From the NCBI GenBank assembly GCA_021234155.1, contig JAJEKV010000129.1:1281963-1345962 (forward strand): DNA of 64,000 nucleotides, in the 5' to 3' direction. The notes under the pieces were generated by a model. The model did not search any database, had not been told where the DNA came from, and saw only the letters and a program-made list of their open reading frames with translations. This stretch comes from Isoetes taiwanensis (taxonomy: Eukaryota; Streptophyta; Lycopodiopsida; Isoetales; Isoetaceae). The position numbers and the translations under genes were made by a program. Positions 1 to 10,699 of this stretch are shown here, one piece after another. How positions within the stretch are numbered: position 1 is the first letter of the stretch; every line of letters starts with the position of its first letter.

Positions 1-812
1 TTCAAGAAAGATGTTTTCCTTGGAGGCTTCTCCTCTCTATAGTGTAAGAGTATACTATTTGTGGCGAGATGTGGTAGTGCATAGTATACTATTTGTGGCG
101 AGATATCATGTTAGCACTAGCTTGGCTCATCGATCATTGTACACCCATCCAAAACAAGTTCAAAAAAAACTTCTAGGGAATGTGCCATATTATTATTTGT
201 GTAAAAATCAATGCAACTTTTTGTGCTACATGAGAATGCCCCTGAACAATCCATGATGAAAATACCATTGCTTGCACTTCAAGTAATATAGACCCATGGG
301 CCAACGTGTATCCTCACTAGAAAAACACGTAGAAATTGACTATGATGTTAACAATTATTTTTACACTTCAGTCATTAAAAGGCAGTCCCAGAACCATTCA
401 AACTTTCAAATTCACACATGTACATCCACAACAATATCTACATGGCACCAAGCCTCAACTTAGAATTTACAGTTCGATAATAGCTAATATCATCTTCATG
501 TGATATATTCTAACTTGAACATTATACCTTTCAATATCTAATTTGTTCATTCTATCTGACATCACCTATTCTATCTAACCAAATGTCCCGCATTAACTTA
601 TATTTGTATTTATGCCCAGCAATGCTGAATCCTTTTCAGATTGATATGCAACACAATTCACTGAAAATCAATGTCCTTTGCTATCTCCTTGGCTTCACAT
701 ATTGTTGTTAAATTTGTGCACGATCTCTAAAATCACCATTCCATCCAACCAAATGCTTCGTATTAACTTATATTTGTATCTATGCCCGGCAACGCCGGGC
801 ACCCGTTACTAG
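1..812 (+). mobile_element. Helitron, 3' portion
   Basis: The right end carries a GC-rich hairpin at 784-800 (GCCCGGC, loop AAC, GCCGGGC), then 8 bases, then CTAG at 809-812 followed by T. This is the hallmark of a canonical Helitron 3' end (hairpin, CTRR, insertion before T). A degenerate copy of the same end lies at about 563-632 (GCCCAGCAATGCTGAAT), with similar flanking sequence before both, so two 3' ends lie in tandem. The left end is outside the window or unrecognised. No coding sequence was recognised inside. Assignment rests on the terminus only. Confidence 0.6.
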
Positions 813-1375
813 TTTTATTATAAAACCATTTAAGATGGCTCTCAACTCTTATATCATGCAACCTTTATCACACAATACCTAATGTCAAAGTAAACAACCA
901 ATTTTTTTTTAAGGTAAACAACTCGTAAGTAAACAACAGCAGAGCTTCTTACAGAGCTTTCTACAGAACTTCTTGCAGAGCTTCTGGATCTTCTTGCAGA
1001 GATACACACCTAGCAAACCGTCGTCGCCAATATACACACTTAGCAAAACTTCATGTTGCAAAGCTTCTTGTTGCCACAAATATTTTTGAGCAAAGCTTCT
1101 TGTTGCCGCATATGTTTTTTAGCAGAGCTTCAACTTACAAAGCATATAAGGTGGATTTTTGTGCCAAAACTTGCAAAACTTCCAATTTTTGAGCCGGACC
1201 AATTGCAAGGAGGTAACACTTGTGTTTAACATTAGTTTTGTTGAGATCAATGAAGTTAAACAATCATGAACTTATTCTTAGTTCGGAGCACTATGTATCA
1301 AAGACTATGCGCACATCCCTTCAGGACACCGGAGGGCAACCCTTCGTGCGCAGCACCTTGTTTCATTCAGTTTCT
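813..1375. other. Intergenic, no gene seen
   Basis: AT-rich sequence with short repeats of CAGAGCTTCTTG type at about 940-1130. No coding exon, RNA gene or terminus was recognised. Confidence 0.5.
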
Positions 1376-1480
1376 TTTCTTTTTCTTTTTTCTTTTTTTT
1401 TTTTCAGTTCTTTTTCTTTTTCTTTTTCTTTTTCTTTTTCTTTTTCTTTTTCTTTTTTTCTTTTTCTTTTTCTTTTTCAC
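1376..1480. repeat. (TTTTTC)n polypyrimidine tract
   Basis: About 100 bases are almost purely pyrimidine on the + strand, mostly six-base TTTTTC units. Long homopurine-homopyrimidine mirror repeats of this kind can form triplex DNA. It lies about 0.9 kb upstream of the UXS start. Reading frames through it give only poly-Lys or poly-Phe products and are not genes. Confidence 0.9.
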
Positions 1481-2378
1481 ATTGGTCACGAGGGCAAGGG
1501 TGAGGTGTAACATCATAACATTTGAGATATACAAATAACCTAAAATTTGGCAAAGAGTCAAGTAATAAGGATCAAGCATGAAGTGAAACGAAGGCGACCG
1601 ACTACAGCTCAGGTTAAAATTACCCTGAATGTGGCGCATAATTTGTGATTTCGATCGAAATCACGCTCGAAAGTATCACCACATTAAGGGTAAACGTGTT
1701 TTTGGCCACCGACTACAAGGATGATATGAAAGACTTTGTGGAGAGGCAAGAAGTTGGGAAAGCTCACGTCACGTTTGAAGGCGTAGATGGGCTTCTATGG
1801 TGGGGTGCAATAGGAGGGCAACACGTGGAGGGCTAGATCTTGTCCCAGGTCTAGGGGGCAAGAAAGGTGGACAAAGTCAAGTTTTATAGCGGTGGCACGA
1901 AAATACGCAAAAAAAAAAATTTATACGCAAATTTTTTTATACGGCCTAGCGGAAAAAAATAAATAGCGAAAACCCTTTTTCTACATTTGGAGTCCCTTTT
2001 TCAACGGCCTCGCTAACTTAACCGCGGTTTAGCCCTTAACCACACCGCGCTCTCGCACACATGGTTAAAGCTTCGGCCTTGGCTTGGCCTCTGCAGCAGC
2101 AACAGCGCATCAGGTCGCCGTTTTGATCGGATCTACACAGCATCTCTGCACCGCCGGACTGCAATTCTGCCTCCCCGTTTTTTTTCCTCCCAGGTTTTTC
2201 TCCTGCAAAAATCTTCACCCCTCGCTTTGGATCGAAATACTACCCCCCTCGGTCTGATCTTTGAGGTTTTTGGTTTTTCTCCTCTCTTTTTTATCGCTAT
2301 TTTGTTTAAGGAATGTGATCCAAACGCTTCTGGGTCTCTGTCTATATAAGACGATTGTGTTAAAGTTCCAAAAGTACG
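1481..2378 (+). other. Upstream region of UXS
   Basis: No confident gene. The last ~340 bases are CT-rich, as in many plant 5' leaders. A TATATAA at about 2343-2349 lies only ~30 bases before the chosen start codon, too close for a normal leader, so it is not claimed as the promoter. A small frame at 1645-1836 has no recognisable domain. Confidence 0.4.
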
Positions 2379-4414
2379 ATGAAGCAGATGAGTTTGAATC
2401 ACAGGAGGCACGAGGATGGGGAGGAGGTAAATCCCAGCAAAGGGCAGGATTACTCTCCCAAGCCGGAAAAGCCTTGGGGTTTGTTTAGACCCATTGATTA
2501 TTTGCTTAAGGAGCAGAGGTTAGCCTTCATTGTGATTGGCATGGTGCTGGCTACAGCATTTTTTGTCATGCAACCGGAGTTTTTGCAGTCAGATCACAGG
2601 GGTTCTTTGATTTCAAGAGGAGGGGAAGTACAACGGTCTAGGAGTGCTATTGAAAATCCGTTGTCTTCAAATTATGAGACTTCTTTTTCCACACAGATAG
2701 ATGTGCACCAAACTGGGGGCAAGATCCCGCAGGGTTTGAGAAGAAAAGTTCTGAGAGTTTTGGTTACAGGAGGTGCCGGATTTGTGGGCAGTCACCTTGT
2801 GGACAAGTTAATGGCCAGAGGGGACAATGTTATTGTGGTTGATAATTTCTTTACAGGAAGAAAAGAGAACGTGATGCATCATTTTGGCAATCCGAGGTTT
2901 GAACTGATCAGGCATGATGTAGTTGAGCCTCTTCTGGTGGAGGTTGATCAGATCTATCATCTGGCCTGCCCAGCTTCTCCTGTTCACTACAAGCATAACC
3001 CAGTCAAAACTATCATATCCTTCTGCTGGTTAGATGCTATTTGCATGTGCTCTTAATTTTTATTAGATGCAGTGCTTATGTGCAGGCTTTTATATGTTCA
3101 TTATTTTAGTTTTTTATTTTACTTCTTTTGCCCTCTCTCTTTTTAATTTTAAATCTGTTCTTCTCTGCCATATATAGTTTATTAACAACATTAACTTCTT
3201 AGAAGTAGTATGTATAATTCTAATTGGCTGTTTTAGAAGTTATGCGTTTTAGATTTACCGTGGCATCCTTAATTCTCTTTTTCACAAGACAAATGTTGTG
3301 GGGACCTTGAACATGCTGGGGCTTGCTAAGCGTGTAGGCGCTCGTTTTCTCTTGACCAGCACAAGTGAGGTATATGGAGATCCACTGGAGCATCCTCAAA
3401 AAGAAGAGTACTGGGGCAATGTCAACCCGATAGGTTTGTTATCTTTTCTAGTATCGTATCCATGGTAGAAAAATTATTATCAGCCATGCAACTATCAGAA
3501 AGAAAATGCTGTAAATATTTCTCATCTGTCTTGCAAATTGCAGGTGTGCGCAGCTGTTATGATGAAGGGAAGAGAACTGCAGAGACACTTACCATGGATT
3601 ATCATAGAGGAGCCAATGTGGAGGTCAAATTCTTTTTAAGATACAATGGCAGTTATTCCATATATCAAATGGATGAATTTGAGATTATTTCCCTTTGGTG
3701 CATGCAGGTCCGAATAGCCCGCATTTTTAATACCTATGGTCCAAGAATGTGCATTGATGATGGGCGGGTTGTGAGCAATTTTGTCGCACAGGTATGTTTA
3801 CGATAGTCTGAAGTGCATTGATGGATGTTGATATGGGCTGCTAACATCTGATTCAATTCATCCAGGCATTACGAAAAGAGCCATTGACAGTTTATGGCGA
3901 TGGCAAACAAACAAGAAGCTTTCAGTACGTTTCAGATCTGGTAACTGTCCCAGCTCCTTGTGACCTAATTATGCAGTCTGTGCGTGTATACTTGATTTAG
4001 ACCAAAGATTAACTTATTTGTGCAAATTTTTAGGTGGAAGGACTTATGAGACTGATGGAAAATGAGCACATAGGACCTTTCAACCTTGGGAACCCTGGGG
4101 AATTTACAATGCTGGAGCTTGCAGAGGTAATATTTGGAATCTGGATTTGCTAAAACTCTTTGCGAATTATGAATGATACAACGTGGGAAACTTTGTGGTG
4201 GGTGCAGGTGGTGAAACAAACGATAGATCCTAAAGCAACAATAGAGTTCCGAGAGAACACTGCTGATGATCCACACATGAGGAAGCCAGATATTACAAAG
4301 GCGAAAAAGCTTCTTGGATGGGAACCCAAAGTAGCGCTTCGCGATGGGCTGCCCCTCATGGTTGGTGATTTCAGGAAACGAATCTTTGGAGATGGTGATG
4401 AGACCAGCAAATGA
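2379..4414 (+). CDS. UXS: UDP-glucuronate decarboxylase / UDP-xylose synthase, membrane-anchored type
   Basis: Converts UDP-glucuronate to UDP-xylose (NAD+-dependent, SDR family) for xylan, xyloglucan and glycoprotein synthesis. Seven exons give 440 residues, usual for Golgi-type plant UXS: 2379-3014, 3286-3433, 3544-3623, 3708-3791, 3866-3940, 4034-4126, 4208-4414; all phases fit. A basic cytosolic tail is followed by one membrane segment (about residues 46-64, [17 protein letters not shown]), as in a type II Golgi protein. Then comes the Rossmann motif [16 protein letters not shown]. Exon 2 has the TSTSEVYG segment and exon 3 the catalytic pair in [11 protein letters not shown] (Tyr, Lys three residues later). 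Later landmarks are [10 protein letters not shown] and [15 protein letters not shown]. The start ATG opens the frame; a second ATG three codons on is possible. Intron 1 is U12-type, introns 2-6 are GT-AG. No break is seen, so it is probably functional. Confidence 0.95.
3015..3285 (+). other. U12-type AT-AC intron in UXS
   Basis: No GT-AG pair restores the protein here. Removing 3015-3285 joins AAA ACT ATC to AAG ACA AAT and gives the family sequence [13 protein letters not shown]. The intron starts ATATCCTT (3015-3022), the U12 5' splice site, has TCCTTAAT at 3266-3273, matching the U12 branch-point consensus, and ends in AC 12-14 bases after the branch adenine. Length is 271 bases. It should need the minor spliceosome. 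Confidence 0.93.
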
Positions 4415-5309
4415 GCCACCGGAGACCACATAGAGGTTGCAAGTATTTAAAACCAAACAAAATTTTGCAACTAGTGCTGCTTTGTGGCATCATCAACAGT
4501 GTTGCTGCATCTGCAAGCTGGCTGCTTATTCATTAATTTCCTTGCATGCTGTTGTGAGGAAAATATTTATTTATGTGGTTAATACATGTGACTCGAGCTG
4601 TTTGAATTGGTGTAAATACTTGTCATTTGAAAAGCAACCAAGAAGGAATGACATATGTGCACTACCAGCAGCATATATTAAATTTAAAAGCTTAATATTA
4701 GACTACCTGTAGTTGTGGTGCACCCATACTCATTTGACTTTTTGGCTATTCAAAGAGCACTAATCGTGTGGAGTAATTTTAATAATAGATATAATGTGAC
4801 ATTGGAACGGGCTTAAAGATTAGTCAGCACAGACATGCACTTGTTGGACATGTTCCAAGTGCGACTGTGACATTAATGGACACGTGCCTCTGTGTTGCTG
4901 ACCAATTCTGAAATGGCTTTTCCAAGTATGGGTGGCCATATGGGTGCATGGAAACGTCTGGAAGATGCCATTTTATGGGCAAGCCTCTTTAATTTGTGGG
5001 CTATAGCTGATCCCCTATAACTCATAAATGACCCACTCCAAATGCACAAAAACATTTTGTTTCCAAGAAGGCCAAATTGTAGGGCCACACGAAACATTTT
5101 GTTTCCAAGAAGGCGGCCAAACTGTAGGCCCAATAATTGCTGGAATGTTGCATAAAAACACAGAATATGCTCAATGATTGGTTCACTCTCAGAAGTAGCA
5201 TAACTAGTGTTCCAACAACACTTCCAATACGATAAGTGGATGTTCCAAATGGCGTGCATGGGCTATTGACATCCATGCACAATTGGACCTCATGCAAAGG
5301 GTCATTATA
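4415..5309. other. UXS 3' flank and intergenic DNA
   Basis: AT-rich sequence probably holding the UXS 3' UTR in its first few hundred bases. A short direct repeat (CATTTTGTTTCCAAGAAGG) occurs at about 5053 and 5095. No gene recognised. Confidence 0.4.
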
Positions 5310-7722
5310 TATAGGGATGTTCAAGGATAGAGACTATTTTGCATCAATGCCAGTCATAGGCTATCATATCTAGTTGACTATCATATCTAGTTCGTAATAA
5401 ACGTGAGGCTCAAATTATGGCATTATTATGCGCGAATTACAAAGCATACTTGTTTGGATGCTTCGCCTGTTTGTTTCTGTTGCACCACTTACTTCCCTGT
5501 TTGTTTCTCTTGCACTGCTTCAACACCCACATCAAATAGATCTATTTCGAGCTTTCTAGCTTGTTCTTGTATTCCTGCTTATGTACATATTCTTAACTAA
5601 AAGGAGAGGTGCATATTCTTTTCCACTTATACCATATTGATTTCAAGTTCTATTTAATTCCTCTTGTTTTATTCTTGTATCTTGCTACAGAATTCGTTAT
5701 CTAGTTCTAGTCTAGTTCGGGTCTTGGTTTCAATTTTTTCATTTTCAAATTTATGAGGAGCAAGGGGTTATTAGAAGATATGTTGCAAGGGATAGAGCAG
5801 CTCAAAGTGTTATGCTATCAACTTTGCCCGAATTGAAGAGGAATTACAAGCAGCTTGATGTCAGACATAGAGATATACAGTTGGATGATCAAATATAAGC
5901 TTCACATCCAGTTCGTGATTCTAGTTTAGGTTTTTGATCCAGTTACAACCCCAGATCCATCGTTCTTGATCTAATTCTAGTTCTTGATCTCGTTTCCTAT
6001 GCAAAGGTATAGTAGCCTCTACTTCATCTCCTGACATAGACCATACTCCTATTAGACCCTCCAGTTCTGGCTCTAAAGACAACTTCAGGAGATCTTTCTT
6101 TAGCTGTCATTATCTCCTCTCTTAGATCTAGCTCTAATACAAGGCTTTGAACAAGTTGTTCCTTCAACCTTATCTTCAACTTTCATCTTCCATTGCACTT
6201 TATTATCATAGCATTGTTCTTACTCATGTTCTAAATATTGATTCAACACTAGAATCTTTAGTGCCAGATCTTGATAATAATTCTAATTCAAGTTCCAGAT
6301 CATTGGATTATTACCTCAAGTGACTATCTATGCTCTCCAACTATGATAAGGATATTTTGATGTTTGATCCTGGAGGTTTTGTTACAAGGATGATATAGCC
6401 TTTGATTCTAGTGAGGCAAAGTACATTACCACACGAGAGAGATGGTGCAACAACCATGCAATATATAATTACATACATGGTCGCCATGAATGTGCAAGAA
6501 ACCACTAATCTAAGCACAATCAAATCTTCATATATATGCATGCTAAGTGATATTCATGCATGTCTACCAACTGTCACATAGCCAAGTGGCAATCATGCAT
6601 AATTATACTTCATCCAAAGAGGCACTATGTTATAGGGATGTTTAAAGATTGCAAAGTCCATTTCGCTTCAATGCCAGTCATAGGTTCTCATGTCTAGTTC
6701 ATGTTCTTCCTCTCCTGTGCTCCAATCTTTTCTTTTCTAACTCCCGTCGTGTTCCTGCTCGTGTACCTATATTCGTATAATGTTTGAGAGTAGTGATGCA
6801 ATGGACTCTTTGGTATCAAGAAGGATTAATCCACTTGGTGAAGAATATATAATATACTAGTATTACTCTCCTAGTTTTACACCAGATATGGTATTTGCAT
6901 TAAAGATGCCTTGCTAGTTCTCGTTACCTAATCTTCCTCCTAATCTAATAGCTCAAAAAATGGACTTGGGGTTAATATCTCACACTCCATCATAAATGGT
7001 CCGAGGATTTATGCCAGTGGACTCGCCTTTATCAGGTTGTATAGTGGTGAAGAGCGGGTGTTGGTATAAGAAGTTGGATCTTAAACTTTTAAATGGTCCA
7101 GAATTAGTCCGTTTATTTCCTTATAAGAAAACTTTTGCTAGCTTTCGTCGAGGTACTCGTGCGTCTCAGGCATATATTCAACCTCCTTTTCGGGTTCAAT
7201 CTCCCAGTGTTATTTCTTCATTTATTCATGCCTTTGCCAGTAACTTTCCATATCTCGGCTGTGGAAGATGCTCTACATCCAGTTCTGATGGTGTCGTCCT
7301 TAAAACCACCAGGTGCAGCTGTAATTCCTACTACTCATCCTGTTGATGCTTCTTCTTCTTATTCTTCTAAGGTTATTATAGCCGATGGTCCTAATCTTCA
7401 GTGCACTAAAGAGTCATGGCGACAGGTCAATTGGAAGAAGGCAGTGAGAAAGAAGTATGCTATGCCATCTATGAGGCTATCCCGCCTCGTACTATTCAAT
7501 GGCATGATAATTTGATGTCTGTTGATGATCATCTAGATGTGGCAGAACATGTTGATTGTGATGAGGCCATAAAATGCCTCAAGATGGCACAAGGAGTTAT
7601 TATACACTATGTATGGGTGGTTTTGCTTAGTGGACTATTTCATCATCTAGGTTTTGAGTCCTATGTCACAGGTCCCTTGTATGTATCTTGAATTTTCTTC
7701 ATAATAGATTGTTGTCCTTCAA
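5310..7722 (+). mobile_element. Decayed retroposon-like element
   Basis: Segments at about 5312-5395 and 6635-6700 are similar (shared words AATGCCAGTCATAGG and CATATCTAGTT/CATGTCTAGTT), giving an internal direct duplication ~1.32 kb apart. The last ~220 bases (about 7500-7722) recur inverted at 63575-63800, and both copies end in CCTTCAA plus an A-rich tail, as expected of a retroposed 3' end. The frame just before the tail is shared in part: both copies keep a DxxEHxDCDEAIKxLKMxQ segment. Parts of 6996-7691 look coding but match no domain I recognise. Could be a LINE, a SINE-like or another retroelement remnant. Confidence 0.45.
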
Positions 7723-8313
7723 AAAAAATATATATATAACAAGAAATTTAATGCGTCCTACGGCGCATTGTTCCAGTTTTAGCATGTTCTTACGGTGCAA
7801 GGCCCTGTCGTGCTCTAGATAACCAACGATTCTACTGAGATTCTCTTGTGATTCCTCTATATTCTTCAACATTCTATGTACTATATTTAGCGTTCATTAA
7901 GATTCCCCTAGATTCTCTTAGAATTTTCTATTTTGATTGAGGTGCTTACCCATGAGCATTTAGAACCTTCTAAAATAATCTATTTTGGATCTGCGCAACA
8001 ATTCTAAAACACTTTTTATTTTCAGACTGAGGCGCTTGCCCTGAGCATCTAGAACATTTTTTTTTCAAGATTTATATTGTACACCTTTATTATCAAACAT
8101 TTTAGAACATTCTATTGTGGCTCTTTGCAAAATCTTAAAAAAACTCTAAGATTTCATCAAAATTTTCTTAGATTCCCTTAGATACTATGAAGATTCCCTT
8201 AGATTCAACTAGATTTTAAGAGATTCCATTAGACTTGTAAATATTTTCCTAGATTCTCTTACAATTTATGAGATTTCCTTATATTCCCTTTAATTCTCCT
8301 AGATTCCCTTACA

Positions 8314-8351
8314 TTCTAGAAATTTCTAGAACATTCTAGAACTTTCTGGAA
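8314..8351. promoter_or_regulatory. Heat-shock-element-like run, 8 units
   Basis: Alternating TTC and GAA triplets at exact 5-base spacing: TTC 8314, GAA 8319, TTC 8324, GAA 8329, TTC 8334, GAA 8339, TTC 8344, GAA 8349. Three units already fit the canonical HSF site nGAAnnTTCnnGAAn. A six-unit run follows at 8524-8551. The pattern is direct; heat response is inference, and a 10-bp repeat expansion could create it by chance. Confidence 0.6.
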
Positions 8352-8678
8352 CATTTTGAAACTTTCAAAACATCCTAGAACTTTCTGGAAGTATTTCCCT
8401 ATTCCCTTACGTTCCCGAAGATTCCCCTACATTCTAAAACTTATTAGAACAATATTTGGGACTTTCTGGAAGGATTCTCTTAGATTCTCCCTAGATTCTC
8501 TTGATTCCAAACATTCTAGGATATTCTGGAACTTTCTAGAACATTCTAGAAGATTTTAGAACTTTCTAGAGCCTCTAGAACATTCTAGAACTTTCCTGAA
8601 CTATCTAGAATGTATATTCTATTTTATTTTAATTAGAATGTTACCCTTAAAACATAAACTATTTATAGAATTAATGCT

Positions 8679-8733
8679 TGGTCTAGTGGTTAGAGTGGGG
8701 GGTTTGGGGAGTTGAGGACCAGGGTTCGAATCC
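8679..8733 (+). repeat. tRNA-like pol III promoter pair in W1
   Basis: TGGTCTAGTGG at 8679-8689 matches the tRNA A box of Gly/Glu type, and GGTTCGAATCC at 8723-8733 is a perfect B box. The sequence between is G-rich and does not fold into a normal anticodon arm, so this is not a tRNA gene. Equivalent pairs occur in every W copy. Confidence 0.7.
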
Positions 8734-9080
8734 TCCCAATAACATAAAAATTTTTAAAAGCCTTTCCTTAAGATTTGTTGAAAATACCAAGGCCCGAGCA
8801 TGCAATGTGAGCCGTAGGATCTTGGACCAAGGATTATGATCAATCTGGACCGTAGGATCATGTAGGATATATCTAAAGCAACGTGAGCCGTAGGATCTCA
8901 GACCGACGGTCAGGATCAGATCAACCTGGACCGTAGGATCGCGTCTATGTGGATCTATATAGAAACTCCCAAGCCATCTAGGCCGTAGGATACGTCCCAA
9001 AGCCACGTGAGCCGTAGGATCTCGAATCAACGGTCGGATTCAATGGGACAAAGATAAGAACATATATAGATCAGATATAT

Positions 9081-10495
9081 ACAAGAAATTTAATACGTCC
9101 TATGGTGCATGTCTGAATTTTAGCATGTTCCTAAGCTGCAAGTTCTTGTCGTGCCCTACATTCTAAAAGAATCTTTTAAGAATACTCTAAATTCATAGAT
9201 TCTTTAAGATTCTACCAAGGTTCTCTTGGAGGTTTCGTGGAGATTCCTCTAAATTTTATAAGATTCCCTCTAAATTCCATTAGATTTCCGTAGATTCTCC
9301 AAGCTTCTATGAAGATCCCCCTAGATCCCTTTAGATTCCCTTAGATCCCTTTAGACTTTATGAGATTGCCCTAGGTTCCCTTACATTATATGAGATTCAA
9401 AGAGATTCTATAAAGATTCCCCTAGATACTCTAAGATTTCATCAACATTTTTTTAGATTCCCTTAGATTTTATGAAGATTCCCTTAGATCCCCCAGATTT
9501 TAAGAGATTCCCCTAGGCTTGTAAATATTTTCCTAGATTCTCTTACATTTTATAAGATTTTCTTAGATTCTATTAGATTCTTCTAGATTCCTTTACATTC
9601 TAGAACTTTTTAGAACATTCTAAGACTTTCTGGAACATTCTAGGACTTTCAATATATTCTAGAATTTTCTGGAAGTATTTCCCTAGATTTCCTTACACTC
9701 CCGTAGATTCCCCTACATTCTAGAACATTCTAAAACTTATTAGAACAATTTGGAACTTTCTAGAAGAATTTTCTTAGATCCCCCCAGATTCTCTTATGTT
9801 CTAGAACTAGAAGATTCTAGAACTTTCTAGAGCCTTCCAGAACATTCTAGAACTTTCTTGAACTAACTAGGATGTTATAGTCTATTTTATCTTAATGGGT
9901 CTATTACCCTTAAGTATATTTGAAACATAAATTGTTCATAGAATTAATGCTTGGTCTAGTGGTTAGAATGGGGGGCTGGGGGGTCAATGGCTAGGGTTTG
10001 AATCCCTCACACAACATAAAAAAATTTAAAAGCCTTTTCCTAAGGAATGAGCATTCAACTTGGGCCGTAGGATCTTGAACCCGATCAAGGGTCGAGATCT
10101 CACCACGTGACAATAATTAAAGCAACATGAGCCATAGGATCTATTACATATAATTCCCAAAGTCATGTGCCTTTGTAAGATATGTGCCAAGCCCGTGTGA
10201 AGTAAGATCTCGGATCGATGATCGGGATCGAATCAACCTAGGCAAGTAGGATCGATTACATATAATTCCCAAAGCCATGTGCTTTGTGGGATGTGTCCCA
10301 AAGCAAGCGTGGAGTAGGATCTCGAGCAAAGCGATCGGGGATCGAGATCAACTTTGGATCGTAGGATCGCTTACATATGTCGGACACAAACTCCCAAGCC
10401 ATCTGGGCCGTAGGATACGTCCCAAAGCCACGTGAGCCGTAGGATCTCGGATCAACGACCGGATTTAGGAGGACAAACATAAGAACATATATATG
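9081..10495 (-). mobile_element. W element copy 2
   Basis: Same order as copy 1: ACAAGAAATTTAAT terminus, degenerate 10-bp repeats (about 9170-9880), A box TGGTCTAGTGG at 9952-9962, B box GGTTTGAATCC at 9995-10005, CCGTAGGAT-type repeats, and the CATAAGAACATATATA end. The B box has one change. The repeats near 10130-10350 are shuffled relative to copy 1. It lies between copy 1 and the Y-type terminus at 10510, each junction being TA-rich. Confidence 0.65.
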
Positions 10496-10699
10496 TTATG
10501 ATATGATATACAAGTTTTTGTACTATCACTGGGTCTATGAACTATGGTTTATGAACATCTGGGTGCAAAATCCAAGACTAAGAATAGCACAAAGGACAAT
10601 ATGCATCTATCCCAAAGTCATGAAGTTTTAAGCTAAACTCTTTGCCCAATAGCCATTCAATGAAGCTCAGTATTATTTATGGGTGTATTATTTTGGTTA

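Larger units (their letters stand above)
7739..9070 (-). mobile_element. W element copy 1
   Basis: On the minus strand the element runs from TCTATATATGTTCTTAT (9070 downward) to a 3' end reading ATTAAATTTCTTGT at 7739, just inside a (TA)n tract. In order on the + strand: terminal segment with a small GC-containing hairpin, ~850 bases of degenerate 10-bp repeats with heat-shock-element-like runs, a tRNA-like A/B-box segment, then repeats of CCGTAGGATC. It abuts copy 2 head-to-tail and is inverted relative to copies 3-5. It encodes no recognisable protein. Confidence 0.65.

Noticed and set aside
1220-1639. Open frames on both strands rich in Phe/Ser or Lys/Arg
   Set aside because: They are translations of the (TTTTTC)n tract, without domains or conserved ends.
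2343-2349. TATATAA as UXS TATA box
   Set aside because: It would put the transcript start within a few bases of the start codon.
8683-9030. 115-codon minus-strand frame, with similar frames at 28400-28770, 29344-29532 and 29779-29967
   Set aside because: They come from the CCGTAGGATC repeats of W elements (recurring GPRSYGS-like text) and change frame between copies.
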